Shown: positions 38,736 to 47,895 of the stretch, piece after piece
Position numbering within the stretch: position 1 is the first letter of the stretch
Layout: each line of letters begins with the position of its first letter
Source: Trichococcus patagoniensis
GTDB lineage: Bacteria > Bacillota > Bacilli > Lactobacillales > Aerococcaceae
Assembly (NCBI RefSeq): GCF_003051085.1
Contig: NZ_QAOM01000004.1
Span: 1-64,000, forward strand
Length of the DNA: 64,000 nt
Reading direction: 5' to 3'
Translations under genes and position numbers: made by a program
Notes under the pieces: model-generated
The model's input: only the letters and a program-made list of their open reading frames with translations
Databases searched by the model: none
What the model was told of the DNA's origin: nothing

Positions 38736-40403
38736 TTATTCTTCCACGTAAGCTGTGCGGAAGTACATCGCAGATCCAACCGGTTGGATCTGCACATCCT
38801 TCAAGGACGGATCGATCAGGTTGGCATTGGCGCCTTGGTAGATCGGCGCGTTCACGGCGTTCTCGGCGATTAACGTCTCTTCGGCCGCCAACAACGCTTC
38901 CCAACGGTTTTCCGGATCATTGGCATACGTGCTTCTGGTGTCATCCAGCAACGCATCGTAACCTTCATCCGCGAAGCGGGAACTGTTCAGGCCGCTTGTG
39001 GATTCATACATCTCCAAAAAGGCGATCGGATCGGCATAGCTAGGCGTGTATGTTCCATAGGCGATGTCATAATCCCCGTTCGTGGTTGACTCCATCCGGC
39101 TCTTCAGCGGCACATTGCGGATCGTGATCGTCAAACCGGGCAAATTCTTTTGCCATTGCGATTGCAGGAATTCGGCAGTTGTCTTGGATGTTTCGGTATC
39201 GGAAGTCAGCAATTCGATCGACAGCGTTTCGATTCCGAGCTCCTCCTTCGCGGTTTCCCACTCGGCCTGCGCTGTTTCCAGATCGTAGACGGCCAAATCA
39301 CCGCTTTCGTCGCGGAAATCATCTTCCGTTTCCGGATTGAAGGCGTAATTGGAAGGCACAAAACCGTTCGATGGTACGGAACCGTCATTCAAAACGGTGT
39401 TCACATAGGCTTCCTTGTCGAAAGAATAAGACAAAGCTTTCCGCAAATGGACGTTGGCTGTGCTTGTGCGGCCTTGGTTGAACCAGACATAGCCGGACAA
39501 AGCTTTCGGCTCCGTCACCAAAGCTTCGGACCCTTTGTACTCTTCGATATAAGGATTGCTGATCTGCGTCAACTGGACTGATCCGGATTCGAACAGATTG
39601 ATGTTCGTGGCGATTTCCTTGCTGACTTCCCAATTGATCTGATCCAATTGGACGTTTTCCGCGTCCCAATAAGCTTCATTCGGAACCATCGTCCAGTTCA
39701 GGTCCGTGCCTTCCCAGCCCTCCACGATGAAAGGTCCGTTGTAGACGGCATTTTCACTGTTCGTTCCGTAGGCGCTGCCCAATTCGCTCGCCACTTGGTG
39801 GTTCTGCGGCAAGTAGGAAGACGTCCCCAACAGATCCTTGAAATAAGCGGTCGGGTTACCCAAAGTGAACTTCACGGTCTTCTCGTCGATTGCTTCGACA
39901 CCCAGTTCCGCCTTGTCCAATTCCCCACTGTTGATCGCTTCGGCATTCTTCAAGGGATACAGTTTATTGACGTTCGGAGAAGCCGTCGCCGGATCCACGA
40001 TTTTTTGATAGGTATAGACGAAATCTTCCGCGGTCACCGGATCACCGTTCGACCAATTCGCATCTTCTCTTATCTTGAAAGTATATTCCAGTCCGTCCTC
40101 GCTGACGACAGGCTCCTCGGCGGCGATACCCAATTCAAACGCACCATCGTCGCCGACGCGGTAAAGACCTTCATTTGCGTTCTCAAGCACCACCAAGCTG
40201 GCGTTGTCCGCGGAGACTGCGTTGTCCAAGGAAGCCAAATCTCCGGTGTTCGTGACCGTGATGACTTGCTCCGCGGCGGTGGTAGTGGATGAAGCAGCCG
40301 CTCCTTCGCTGCTTTCTGTATTAGCGGCATCCCCTGTTGAACAGCCCGTCAACACCAAACTGATCGCTAGCGCTGATGTAATGACCCATTTCTCTTTTAA
40401 CAT
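38736..40403 (-). CDS. Oligopeptide ABC transporter substrate-binding lipoprotein (OppA family)
   Basis: 555 residues, SBP_bac_5 family. Signal with lipobox LVLTGCS (Cys near 20) and a Ser/Thr/Ala-rich linker. Family segments: LEYTFKIREDANWSNGDPVTAEDFVYTYQ split over residues ~90-120, YNGPFIVEGW, and a C-terminal NAPIYQGANANL. Start at ATG 40403 with AGGAGG 7 bases upstream. No opp permease or ATPase genes are adjacent, so it is an orphan receptor that must share a transporter encoded elsewhere. Confidence 0.92.
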   Translation of the reverse strand: MLKEKWVITSALAISLVLTGCSTGDAANTESSEGAAASSTTTAAEQVITVTNTGDLASLDNAVSADNASLVVLENANEGLYRVGDDGAFELGIAAEEPVVSEDGLEYTFKIREDANWSNGDPVTAEDFVYTYQKIVDPATASPNVNKLYPLKNAEAINSGELDKAELGVEAIDEKTVKFTLGNPTAYFKDLLGTSSYLPQNHQVASELGSAYGTNSENAVYNGPFIVEGWEGTDLNWTMVPNEAYWDAENVQLDQINWEVSKEIATNINLFESGSVQLTQISNPYIEEYKGSEALVTEPKALSGYVWFNQGRTSTANVHLRKALSYSFDKEAYVNTVLNDGSVPSNGFVPSNYAFNPETEDDFRDESGDLAVYDLETAQAEWETAKEELGIETLSIELLTSDTETSKTTAEFLQSQWQKNLPGLTITIRNVPLKSRMESTTNGDYDIAYGTYTPSYADPIAFLEMYESTSGLNSSRFADEGYDALLDDTRSTYANDPENRWEALLAAEETLIAENAVNAPIYQGANANLIDPSLKDVQIQPVGSAMYFRTAYVEE

Positions 40404-40558
40404 ACTGTTCCTCCTGACGATTTTCAAACTTTTTATTCCTATATTGGAATTCATTTCTTTGATATGTATGTACAAGTAGCTTACCATTCAGTCTGGCTTA
40501 GGGATAATCCCGATTTCCGAACAGCTGTGATAGGCAGAACCGATATATCCCGCAAAGC

Positions 40559-40596
40559 AAAAAAAGCCCGTCCCCCGTTGTGAACGGCGGGATGAG
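40559..40596 (-). terminator. Terminator of the T-box-controlled operon
   Basis: On the minus strand a GC-rich stem CCCGCCGTT / AACGGGGGACGGG is followed by TTTTTTT, 25 bases after the ATPase stop codon. Confidence 0.8.
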
Positions 40597-40620
40597 CGAT
40601 GCAGGGGGATTTTCCCGAGC

Positions 40621-41361
40621 TTACGCCCGGGCCAGGATCCGCTGCAGGAACCCTCTGGTGCGGGCTTCTTTTGGATTGCCGAAAATATCTTCCGGGGTGC
40701 CCTCTTCCACAATCACGCCTTGATCCATGAAGATGACCCGGTTGGCCACCTCTTTGGCGAAGGTCATCTCATGCGTGACGACGACCATGGTGGTGCCTTC
40801 CTCGGCCAGTTTGCGGATAACCTGCAGCACTTCGCCGACCAGTTCCGGATCCAATGCCGATGTCGGTTCATCGAACAGGATGACGTCCGGATTCACCGCC
40901 AGCGCGCGGGCGATGCCGACACGTTGCTGCTGGCCACCCGACAATTGCGAAGGGTAATAGGCTAAACGGTCGCTCAAGCCGACCTTTTCCAATGCACGGA
41001 TGGCGGTTTCGATGGCTTCCTTTTTCGGAACTTTGCGTCCGATGATCAAGCCTTCGGTGACATTGTCCAACACCGTCTTATTGTCGAACAGACCATAATT
41101 TTGGAAAACGAAGGCCGATTTTTTCCGAACCGCGTTGATGTCCTTCTTGCTCGCTTTCGTAAAATCGGTCTGGATCTCGTCGAAATGCAGCGAGCCTTCA
41201 TCGGCGCGCTCCAAAAAGTTGATGCAGCGCAACAAAGTCGTCTTTCCCGATCCGCTCGGGCCCAGGATTACGACAATGTCGCCTTTTTCGACTGCGATAT
41301 CCACTCCTTTCAGAACTTCCAATTCACCGAATTTCTTATGAATATTCTTCAATTCCAGCAT
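40621..41361 (-). CDS. Polar amino acid ABC transporter ATP-binding protein
   Basis: 246 residues, GlnQ/TcyN type. Walker [10 protein letters not shown], signature [15 protein letters not shown], Walker [13 protein letters not shown], and H-loop VVTHEM. Start at ATG 41361 with AAAGGAG 8 bases upstream; it overlaps the end of the upstream permease by 26 bp. Last gene of the long operon that starts at the T-box leader. Together with two separate permeases and one lipoprotein this resembles the B. subtilis tcyLMN (cystine) arrangement. Confidence 0.93.
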   Translation of the reverse strand: MLELKNIHKKFGELEVLKGVDIAVEKGDIVVILGPSGSGKTTLLRCINFLERADEGSLHFDEIQTDFTKASKKDINAVRKKSAFVFQNYGLFDNKTVLDNVTEGLIIGRKVPKKEAIETAIRALEKVGLSDRLAYYPSQLSGGQQQRVGIARALAVNPDVILFDEPTSALDPELVGEVLQVIRKLAEEGTTMVVVTHEMTFAKEVANRVIFMDQGVIVEEGTPEDIFGNPKEARTRGFLQRILARA

Positions 41362-42133
41362 GATATCGCTCCTTTCTTGCATCTTCAAAATACTCCGGTT
41401 GCTTATCGTTTTCTGATTTTGCCGTAATTTTACGTCCCCGCTTGTAGACGGACAGGCGTTGCTCCAGCAGTTGGAAGAATACCTGAACGAGTGAGCAGAG
41501 GACGATGTACACAATGAAAATCACAAGATAGGACTCAAGATAATTGTAGCCGAATGCCGCTTCCGTCTTGGCGATGGCCGTGATATCCTGGACCGACATC
41601 AGGAAGGCCAGCGAGGTCGATTTCAGCAGATTGACGGTGCTGTTGCACAAGTTCGGCGTTGCCGCCACCAATGCTTGCGGAATCACGATGCGACTGTAGG
41701 CCTGGACCGGCAGCAGACCGATCGAAAGGGCCGCCTCAAGCTGGCGTTTGTCGACTGTTTCAAGGGCCGAGCGGAAAACTTCCGACAGGATCGCGATCGT
41801 ATTCAAAGTAAAGACGATGTAGGCGTAATAGATCGGATTGATGCCGAAGATGTCGTAATCGAGCCCCCAGCTTTTCACGAGAACATTCAGCAGACTCGGT
41901 AAGAGGCTGTACATCACCAGAATCTGGACGATCAAGGGCGTCCCTCTGATGAAGGACACGTAAATTTGGGAAACCCGGGCCAGCACCTTGATGTTCTGCT
42001 GTCTCGCCACCGCAATCAGGAAAGCGAACGGCAGCGCGATGAGCAAGGGGATAAAGGCCAAGCGCAGCGTTGTCGGGATGCCCTTCAACACAAGGATCAA
42101 AATTTCCTGCACATAGGCTAAATCAATGGTCAT
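41336..42133 (-). CDS. Polar amino acid ABC transporter permease (first of two)
   Basis: 265 residues, HisMQ family. About five hydrophobic segments and the EAA loop [23 protein letters not shown]...SRIVIPQA that contacts the ATPase. [16 protein letters not shown] is the conserved cytoplasmic entry motif. It has an unusually long charged tail (~30 residues, [17 protein letters not shown]) that overlaps the ATPase start. AAAGGAGC precedes the ATG. Forms a heterodimeric channel with the next gene upstream. Confidence 0.92.
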   Translation of the reverse strand: MTIDLAYVQEILILVLKGIPTTLRLAFIPLLIALPFAFLIAVARQQNIKVLARVSQIYVSFIRGTPLIVQILVMYSLLPSLLNVLVKSWGLDYDIFGINPIYYAYIVFTLNTIAILSEVFRSALETVDKRQLEAALSIGLLPVQAYSRIVIPQALVAATPNLCNSTVNLLKSTSLAFLMSVQDITAIAKTEAAFGYNYLESYLVIFIVYIVLCSLVQVFFQLLEQRLSVYKRGRKITAKSENDKQPEYFEDARKERYHAGIEEYS

Positions 42134-42151
42134 GCGTCTTGCTCCTTTCTC

Positions 42152-42862
42152 TTATGCCGCGCGCAACGGTTGTTTTCCTGCCGATAATTTGTCTTCCGCC
42201 AACTTGAACGCCTTCTCGATCGCCAACGTCAACAGCCAATAGATGCCCGCCAGCGCGATGTAGGTCTCGATCGAATAACCGCCGAAATTCCGCGCGATGA
42301 TCAGCTGGCCTTTGCCCATGATGTCGACGATGCCGATCGTATAGGCCAAAGCCCCCTCCTTCATCAGCAGGATGAACGAATTGCCGAGATTCGGCAACGC
42401 ACTCACGAGTGCTTGGGGCAAAACGATCCTTCTGAATGCTTGTACTTCGGTCAGTCCGATGCTGAGGGCGGCCTCGCGTTGCACTTTAGCGACTGCCAAG
42501 TAAGCCGAACGCATGATTTCCGAGCAAGGCGCCGAAAACAGCAGAGACAGAGCGATGATGACAAAGTAGAGGCGGTTCCAGCTGTTGATGTTGATGTCGA
42601 AAACGCCCAACAGCATCTCCGGCAAGCCGTAAAAGACCAAGAACATCATGACGATCGAAGGCGTGCAGCGGATGATCCAGATATAGCTATGGACGATTGC
42701 CCGCAACCATTTCGGACCGCTGAGCCTTGCCCAGGTAGCCAAGAATCCCAAGATCCCTCCGATCACGATCGTTCCGATCAAAAATTGCAGCGTAACGCCA
42801 AGGCCGGATAAAATGTCCGGCACAGCCTTCCAAATATAAGTGATGTCGAATGGACGATTCAT
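42152..42862 (-). CDS. Polar amino acid ABC transporter permease (second of two)
   Basis: 236 residues, HisMQ family, with SYIWIIRCTPSIVMMFLVFY and EAA loop [39 protein letters not shown]. Hydrophobic segments at about 17-40, 60-80, 95-115, 150-170 and 195-215. Eighteen bp upstream of the other permease. It is separated from the binding-protein gene by 280 bp containing a palindrome array, so expression of the downstream half of the operon may differ from the first half. Confidence 0.92.
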   Translation of the reverse strand: MNRPFDITYIWKAVPDILSGLGVTLQFLIGTIVIGGILGFLATWARLSGPKWLRAIVHSYIWIIRCTPSIVMMFLVFYGLPEMLLGVFDININSWNRLYFVIIALSLLFSAPCSEIMRSAYLAVAKVQREAALSIGLTEVQAFRRIVLPQALVSALPNLGNSFILLMKEGALAYTIGIVDIMGKGQLIIARNFGGYSIETYIALAGIYWLLTLAIEKAFKLAEDKLSAGKQPLRAA

Positions 42863-42928
42863 TTTTAGGCTCCCTCCCTTTGTCTGTCAGTCTGTCCCGT
42901 TCTGCTCTCCGGCAACGCCGGGGGACCC

Positions 42929-43066
42929 GATTTCCCGGATATCTGTCTGGTATTCGGGAAATTTGCTTGTGATCGTGGTCGATTCCTCGAATGTTTAGCT
43001 AGCATTCGGGAATATCGTCTTGAGTCGAGACCAATTTCTCGGATGCGCCACTCCTATTCGGGAATT
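42929..43066. repeat. Array of 3 palindromes, exact 52-bp period (TTCCCGGATA family)
   Basis: Units begin at 42929, 42981 and 43033. Unit 1: ATTTCCCGGATA-N9-TATTCGGGAAAT; unit 2: ATTCCTCGAATG-N9-CATTCGGGAATA; unit 3: ATTTCTCGGATG-N9-TATTCGGGAATT. Linkers share a GTC-GA(T/C) core. The array lies inside the operon, between the binding protein and the permeases, so it is transcribed with them; it would fold into three hairpins in the mRNA. Confidence 0.85.
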
Positions 43067-43142
43067 TGCCGGGTCTGATGCCGGATCCGCTTCTAAGTCT
43101 GATGCTTTCCCCGGCACACCATCCCCGTCGGCACTCTTATTG

Positions 43143-44015
43143 TTATTCTTTCACGTATTGGAATGTATTTTCGCCAAGGAACTCGATCATCAAATCATCG
43201 ATTGTGCCGTCCGCTTCCAATTGCAGGAAGGCTTCATCATATGCGTCGGCCAGTTCTTGCTGTTCTTTGTTGAACAACGGCCATGTCGGCAACGCTTCGT
43301 AGACGAAGTAGGAGAAGTCATCCTTGTATTGGCTGTACGGCGCGCCTTCCGCCAACACATTCACCTCATAAGCGGTCTTGACAGCGAAGTAGCCGTCATA
43401 GCGGCCTTCCAACAACCATGTATAGGCATCCGCAATTTCGAATACATCTGCCGCAGTCAGTTCGATCGGTGTGTCCGGATGCTCCGCGTTGAAAGCTTGA
43501 ATCACGTTATATTGCGCATTGTTCGGCGATATTGGAACTAGGCTCTTGCCGGCTGCCGCAAATGATTCCAAATCGGTTATTTCAGCCGCATCTTCCGAAC
43601 GGATCAGCACTCCGATACTGCTTGCTCCGATGTAATTTTCAGGGAATATAAACTTCTGGGCGCGTTCTTCTGTGTACCAAGCGCCTTTCGTTCCGACATC
43701 GTACTTGCCGGATTCGATCCCGATCAGCAGATCCTCATCGGAAGTCGGAACGTACTCGAATTCATACTGCGGCAACAACTCGTCGATGGCTTTCAATACG
43801 CTGACTTCATAGCCGGTCGACTCGCCCTTTTCATCCACATAATTCATCGGCGCCGAACTTTGCGTGTGCGCTACCGTTACGGTGGTCACTTCCGTCTTTT
43901 CTGCCGCTGCATCGCTCGTTGCCTCGCTTGTCGTTTCCGCACCTGTCTGCCCGCAAGCAGCCAACAATGTAATCCCCAATAAACCAACCGTTGTGAATAA
44001 TCTTTTTCTTTTCAT
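43143..44015 (-). CDS. Polar amino acid-binding lipoprotein
   Basis: 290 residues, SBP_bac_3 family. Signal MKRKRLFTTVGLLGITLLAACG with lipobox LAAC (Cys21) and a Thr/Ala-rich linker. Domain features: MNYVDEKGESTGYEVSVLKAI near the start, DLLIGIESGKYDVG, and AGKSLVPISPNNAQYNVIQAF in the hinge. AGGAGG lies upstream of the ATG at 44015. The substrate is undetermined; the T-box in front of the operon points to a methionine-related compound, and the permease arrangement resembles sulfur-amino-acid importers. Confidence 0.9.
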   Translation of the reverse strand: MKRKRLFTTVGLLGITLLAACGQTGAETTSEATSDAAAEKTEVTTVTVAHTQSSAPMNYVDEKGESTGYEVSVLKAIDELLPQYEFEYVPTSDEDLLIGIESGKYDVGTKGAWYTEERAQKFIFPENYIGASSIGVLIRSEDAAEITDLESFAAAGKSLVPISPNNAQYNVIQAFNAEHPDTPIELTAADVFEIADAYTWLLEGRYDGYFAVKTAYEVNVLAEGAPYSQYKDDFSYFVYEALPTWPLFNKEQQELADAYDEAFLQLEADGTIDDLMIEFLGENTFQYVKE

Positions 44016-44048
44016 ATAATGTACTCCTCCTGTATGTTTCCGATTCGT

Positions 44049-45152
44049 TTAATGGTTCACTGTTTTTATGATTGTCGCCTGCACTTTTTGGGCAGCCGCA
44101 TGGATGCGTTTATAAAAATCCGGGTTAGCTTCCAATGAAATCGCGCATCCCGGCGCAAATACGATTCCCGTATCGCCGGTTTCGGCGAGGACATCCGCCA
44201 AACGATCGACCAATAAGTCCTCGACTTCCTGCGCATGCTCCGAGAACGTCAGATCGGTTTTCGGTGAAATACCGCCGACCAATAACTTATCCGTCAATGC
44301 ACGCAGCTTGCGGAAACTCAATCGGGTCGGATCCTCCGCGTGATCGCTGCCGTCTTCCCAGTTTATTGCCTGGACATCGTAATCGATAAAACGTTCCACA
44401 GCCAGATCGACATGCCCATGTGCATGCAGGATGTTGAACCAAGTGCGGTCGTTGATGTAAGCCAAAAGGTCATCCGTGTAAGGTTTGGCGAAAGCTGCAT
44501 AATCGGCTTCAGATATGTCGCCGCGCTGGCTGTATTGCTCGGCGATGAAAAAACCGTCCACGCCCGCAGCGATCAATTCATCCACGAACACTTTATTTGA
44601 TGCATGCAGCACATCGAGCGCTGCCTTCAGTTCTTCGCGGTGATGCTCCAGAAAAGCTGCGATTGGGCTTTCTTCCGGTCCGTCGACGATGTGCGCAATC
44701 GAATCATTCCCGGGCGCAAACTGCTTCAACCAAGACAACGGCGAGAACACGGTGCCGACGACAACTTTTTCGCCGTTGTAGTGTTCCACGATCTTCTTGG
44801 CAAAAGCGGCTTCGCGACGGATCACCGGATTGTCCGCCTGCAGCGGCTGCAAACGTGTCAGGTCAGCTGCGGTCCGGATCGGATAATCCAGGATTTTGCC
44901 TGCCCATTCCTTCGCATCCGTCGAAAAGGTGATCGGCGTTCCGTAAGCTTCCGCAAAGAATTGCCCTTGCGACATCAGCTTGATCAGATCCCAATCGTTC
45001 TCGTCCGTGAAGGCGATCGTCGCTGCGGCAAACGCTTCGACGTCCCGATCAACCAACGGCATATGGCGCCAACCGGAGATGGCCGGTCTGTCCAATGGTT
45101 GCTTAGCGATGGCTGCTTCTATTCTTTTTCTTCCATTAAATGTTTCTGTCAT
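44049..45152 (-). CDS. Uroporphyrinogen decarboxylase/MtaA-superfamily protein, second copy
   Basis: 367 residues, URO-D fold. It is not HemE: the HemE N-terminal RPVWxMRQAGR signature is absent. Zinc-site candidates are H243 and H245 (ILHAHGH) and C336 (FAPGCAIS), in the places where methylcobamide:thiol methyltransferases of the MtaA type carry H-x-C and C. The first ligand pair is therefore H-x-H here. The ATG at 45152 has AGGAGG 9 bases upstream and overlaps the end of the oxidoreductase gene by 17 bp. Methyl transfer is a plausible function; the substrate is unknown. Confidence 0.8.
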   Translation of the reverse strand: MTETFNGRKRIEAAIAKQPLDRPAISGWRHMPLVDRDVEAFAAATIAFTDENDWDLIKLMSQGQFFAEAYGTPITFSTDAKEWAGKILDYPIRTAADLTRLQPLQADNPVIRREAAFAKKIVEHYNGEKVVVGTVFSPLSWLKQFAPGNDSIAHIVDGPEESPIAAFLEHHREELKAALDVLHASNKVFVDELIAAGVDGFFIAEQYSQRGDISEADYAAFAKPYTDDLLAYINDRTWFNILHAHGHVDLAVERFIDYDVQAINWEDGSDHAEDPTRLSFRKLRALTDKLLVGGISPKTDLTFSEHAQEVEDLLVDRLADVLAETGDTGIVFAPGCAISLEANPDFYKRIHAAAQKVQATIIKTVNH

Positions 45153-46194
45153 ATTGTGCGTCCTCCTGTTCGATTGGTGTCCATGTCTGCGTTGCTTGCG
45201 ATCGGTAAGCGGCGGCAAGAATGCGCAATGCGGTTATCCCCTGTTCTGCTGTGACGAAGGGAACTGTATCCTGTTCGATGCTTTCGACAAACTTGTCGAC
45301 GATCGGTGTCAATGGCTCTGTATATAAGCCGTCCTGCGATGGATCATCCAAGTAAGTCTTTTCCCCGTTCTTCCGGTAGAGTGCCACCGGATGCCCATCC
45401 GCATACGTTGCGGCTGTGGCATTTTCGCCGTAGATGACGGTCTGCCGATCGTTCGAGTAATCGAACCAGTGGGTCAGCAGTGTTCCCTGGATGCCCGAGC
45501 GATGCTGGAGTTGCAGTACCGCATAATCTTCATAAGGAACCGGGCGTCCGTCCTCCAACTGCTTGCTTTGCGTCGCAGTCTGAGCCAGCACTGCGGTGAC
45601 GGGATCTTCACTGAACAAGTAGTTCAGCAAATCGATGCGGTGGATGCCCACTTGCGCCAAAGCCCCGTTCGTATGTCCGATGCGGTCGTAGAAATCAGGG
45701 AATGCCGTACCCCAACCGTCATTTTCCTGACCTGGGTTGGCCAATGTCGTCCGGTAAGCATGGACCTTTCCGAGTGTCCCCTCCCTCAGCAATTTTTTCA
45801 GCAGCTGATGTGCGGGATACAACCGTTGATTATGGATGATCATCAGTTTTTTGCCGCTTTTTTCGGCTGCCTGCTGCATTCGTTCTGCCTCGGCCACCGA
45901 ATCCGCCATCGGCTTTTCACACAGCACATGCTTACCTGCTTCTAGCGCGGCGACGGTGATGGGGCTGTGCGATTGTTCGTTCGTAGCGACGATGACGGCA
46001 TCAACCGTTCCGTCTTCCCAGATTTCCTCAAGTGTCCGATAGACTTTTCCGCCGTACTTCTTTTGGAACGATTCCGATTTGGCAATCGTACGGTTATAGA
46101 ATCCGATCAGATCGACTTTTTCGTTTTTGTGGCTTAGAGGGGCGTGCCTCTGTTTCGAAACATCCCCGCAACCGATGATGACGATCCCGACCAT
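45136..46194 (-). CDS. Gfo/Idh/MocA-family oxidoreductase
   Basis: 352 residues. N-terminal NAD(P)-binding Rossmann domain (VGIVIIGCGDVSKQRHAPL, ATNEQSHSPITVAALEAGKHVLCEKP with the conserved EKP lysine) and C-terminal dimer/substrate domain, with HRIDLLNYLF containing the usual catalytic His. Enzymes of this family oxidise or epimerise sugars, inositols or related compounds. Ribosome site AAAGGAGG ahead of the ATG. Its place between two UroD-like genes, with a 17-bp overlap into the second, suggests it acts in the same pathway on a methylated or glycosylated substrate. Confidence 0.85.
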   Translation of the reverse strand: MVGIVIIGCGDVSKQRHAPLSHKNEKVDLIGFYNRTIAKSESFQKKYGGKVYRTLEEIWEDGTVDAVIVATNEQSHSPITVAALEAGKHVLCEKPMADSVAEAERMQQAAEKSGKKLMIIHNQRLYPAHQLLKKLLREGTLGKVHAYRTTLANPGQENDGWGTAFPDFYDRIGHTNGALAQVGIHRIDLLNYLFSEDPVTAVLAQTATQSKQLEDGRPVPYEDYAVLQLQHRSGIQGTLLTHWFDYSNDRQTVIYGENATAATYADGHPVALYRKNGEKTYLDDPSQDGLYTEPLTPIVDKFVESIEQDTVPFVTAEQGITALRILAAAYRSQATQTWTPIEQEDAQYDRNI

Positions 46195-46350
46195 AGGACC
46201 CCCTCCTTTCTTTGCCCTCCATATCTCTGGAGGTCGCTGTTTGAGTTATGTGCTTGATTCTAACATGGTGATTGTTTTAAAAATAATACCGATTTGCTAT
46301 CAGGATTGACCGGCTTTGGCGAACACCGCCGTCGCCGTGTCGGGTTCGCT

Positions 46351-47397
46351 TCAATTGTGCAGCGACGTCGTTTGTCTTCTGTTTTTGCCGGAAATGCCTG
46401 CAGCTGTTTGCCTTACCAATTCCAACCGATCCAGTTCGATTGCCGGATCGACGGTGCAGTCGGCTCCGATGATGACCCCCGTATCGCCTGTCGTTTGGAT
46501 GATGTCGGCCGTGAATTGGGCGATATCCGCCTTGTCTCCCGAGTCCAGCAACGTACCCGAGTTGTTGTCGAAGCCGCCGATCACCGCTTTATTTCCGAAG
46601 AATTCCTTGCCTTCCTTCAGACTGACTTTTTCCGTGTGGACCGCCCAATTGTAGGCTTTCGCTTCGTAATCCTGATAGAACGACAGATCGTTCTGATAAT
46701 GTTGGTAGCCGCAGATATGTAGGATGTTGTAGTCGCTGGCCGCATTCGCCGCCGCCAACACATCCAATTCGCTCGGCGCAATATAGGATTGATAAGCTTC
46801 TTTCGTGGCCGCGCTGCTTTGGACATTCTGCACGCTCAGGTAGATGCCGTCCGCACCCGCTTCTTCGATCACTTTCCGGCTCAGCAAGGCGATATCCTTG
46901 GCGATTTCATTCGCAGCATAAGCGAGTGCTTCCGGCGCCTCTTCAAAGAAACGGGGGAATTTTTCCGGTTCCTTGTCCCACGCCTCGAACGCGATCCGGA
47001 TATAGTTCGCTGGCGAAAAGATGTTGTAGAAAGTAGCGACTTCGCCGTTGAAGGATTCTTTGATCCGTTTCACGGTCTTGACCTGCTCCGTGATCCACGG
47101 ATGATCCGGTCCCACAGCCTTGACGTTGTAGAGGTCATCCGCCTGCTCGATTTTTTTCTCCAATAGACTCGGATGTCCGAAAAAGCCGTCGCTCATGATC
47201 TTCACGAAATCAGGGTTGAAGGCGTCGTAGAATTCCTTGTGCCCATCCATCACTCTATCCAAAACCGATCTGTCCTCCAAACCACGGAATTGAGCATCGT
47301 CGAAAACAAAGTGAAACCAAAAGCCGACCGGCACACGCTCCGTTTCCTTGTTGTCGAAAGTGTCAAAAATCAATTGTTTTCTGTTGTTGTCTGTCAT
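46351..47397 (-). CDS. Uroporphyrinogen decarboxylase/MtaA-superfamily protein, first copy
   Basis: 348 residues, URO-D fold, first gene behind the T-box leader. It has an intact H-x-C...C candidate zinc site: H227 and C229 in NILHICGY, and C314 in IGADCTVDP, the pattern of MtaA-type methyltransferases. HemE signatures are missing. The two UroD-like proteins of this operon are clearly diverged from each other. The C-terminus ends in a short basic tail (KNRRQTTSLHN). AGGAGG stands ahead of the ATG at 47397. With Met-type T-box control, a role in moving methyl groups from an imported methylated compound is a reasonable proposal. Confidence 0.8.
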   Translation of the reverse strand: MTDNNRKQLIFDTFDNKETERVPVGFWFHFVFDDAQFRGLEDRSVLDRVMDGHKEFYDAFNPDFVKIMSDGFFGHPSLLEKKIEQADDLYNVKAVGPDHPWITEQVKTVKRIKESFNGEVATFYNIFSPANYIRIAFEAWDKEPEKFPRFFEEAPEALAYAANEIAKDIALLSRKVIEEAGADGIYLSVQNVQSSAATKEAYQSYIAPSELDVLAAANAASDYNILHICGYQHYQNDLSFYQDYEAKAYNWAVHTEKVSLKEGKEFFGNKAVIGGFDNNSGTLLDSGDKADIAQFTADIIQTTGDTGVIIGADCTVDPAIELDRLELVRQTAAGISGKNRRQTTSLHN

Positions 47398-47473
47398 ATA
47401 TTTTCCTCCTCGAATGTAAGAAAAGCTGAGCGGGTTCGCTTAGAACTGAAGCTAGCCAAGTGTAAAATAAAAA

Positions 47474-47776
47474 GCCGCCTTCCCTGGATTGATTCCAGAA
47501 AGGACGACTGTCAGATCGCGTTACCACCTTTTTTCGCGGAAAGCTTGCGCTTGCCGCCTCAACCGGTACGGAGCCTTTTGCTGCGCTCGATACCGTTGCC
47601 TGTCTAACGGGGGCGTCCGGATGCGCCTGCAGGAAGATCCCTGTCAACGCATCAACTCCGAGGCCATTTTTCCTGTGCTGCCGTCCGCTCTTTTCCACCG
47701 ACCAAGAGCTCTCTGAAGGACAATCCCGCAAGTACTTTCCTCTTCTTTGCTTTTTTCTGTATGGCTTTCTTTGATA
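47474..47776 (-). promoter_or_regulatory. T-box leader, best specifier AUG (methionine)
   Basis: Read on the minus strand: GAGGAAAGTA (Stem I base with AGTA), AGAGAG and GGTGGAAA (distal Stem I), the loop GGAAAAATGG-CCTC opposite AGTA, the T-box core AAGGTGGTAACGCG (47517-47530), and a terminator CGTCCTTTCTGGA / TCCAGGGAAGGCG followed by TTTTTATTTT (47474-47508). The specifier candidate directly before the purine and the closing CCTC helix is ATG (47665-47667). AAA is a weaker alternative. The base after TGG in the T-box is T, which pairs with an A discriminator, as in tRNA-Met. It controls the eight-gene operon downstream by termination or readthrough on charged or uncharged tRNA. Confidence 0.9.
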
Positions 47777-47781
47777 AACAA

Positions 47782-47810
47782 AGTCTACCATCGCAGCCAC
47801 GGCCTGAAAA
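47782..47810 (-). promoter_or_regulatory. Promoter of the T-box operon
   Basis: TTTTCA (47805-47810), 17-base spacer, TAGACT (47782-47787) on the minus strand, directly upstream of the leader. Confidence 0.5.
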
Positions 47811-47895
47811 GCACACGTTTCCGAACAGGATTGACAGGCAGAAGCGAACAGTGGATTGATCGGGTTTGGTCGTTTATGCATGCGTATGGACAAAA

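Noticed and set aside
44049-47397. Haem biosynthesis (HemE) for the two UroD-like genes
   Set aside because: No HemE N-terminal signature, no other haem genes, and a T-box operon with an amino acid importer fits another role.
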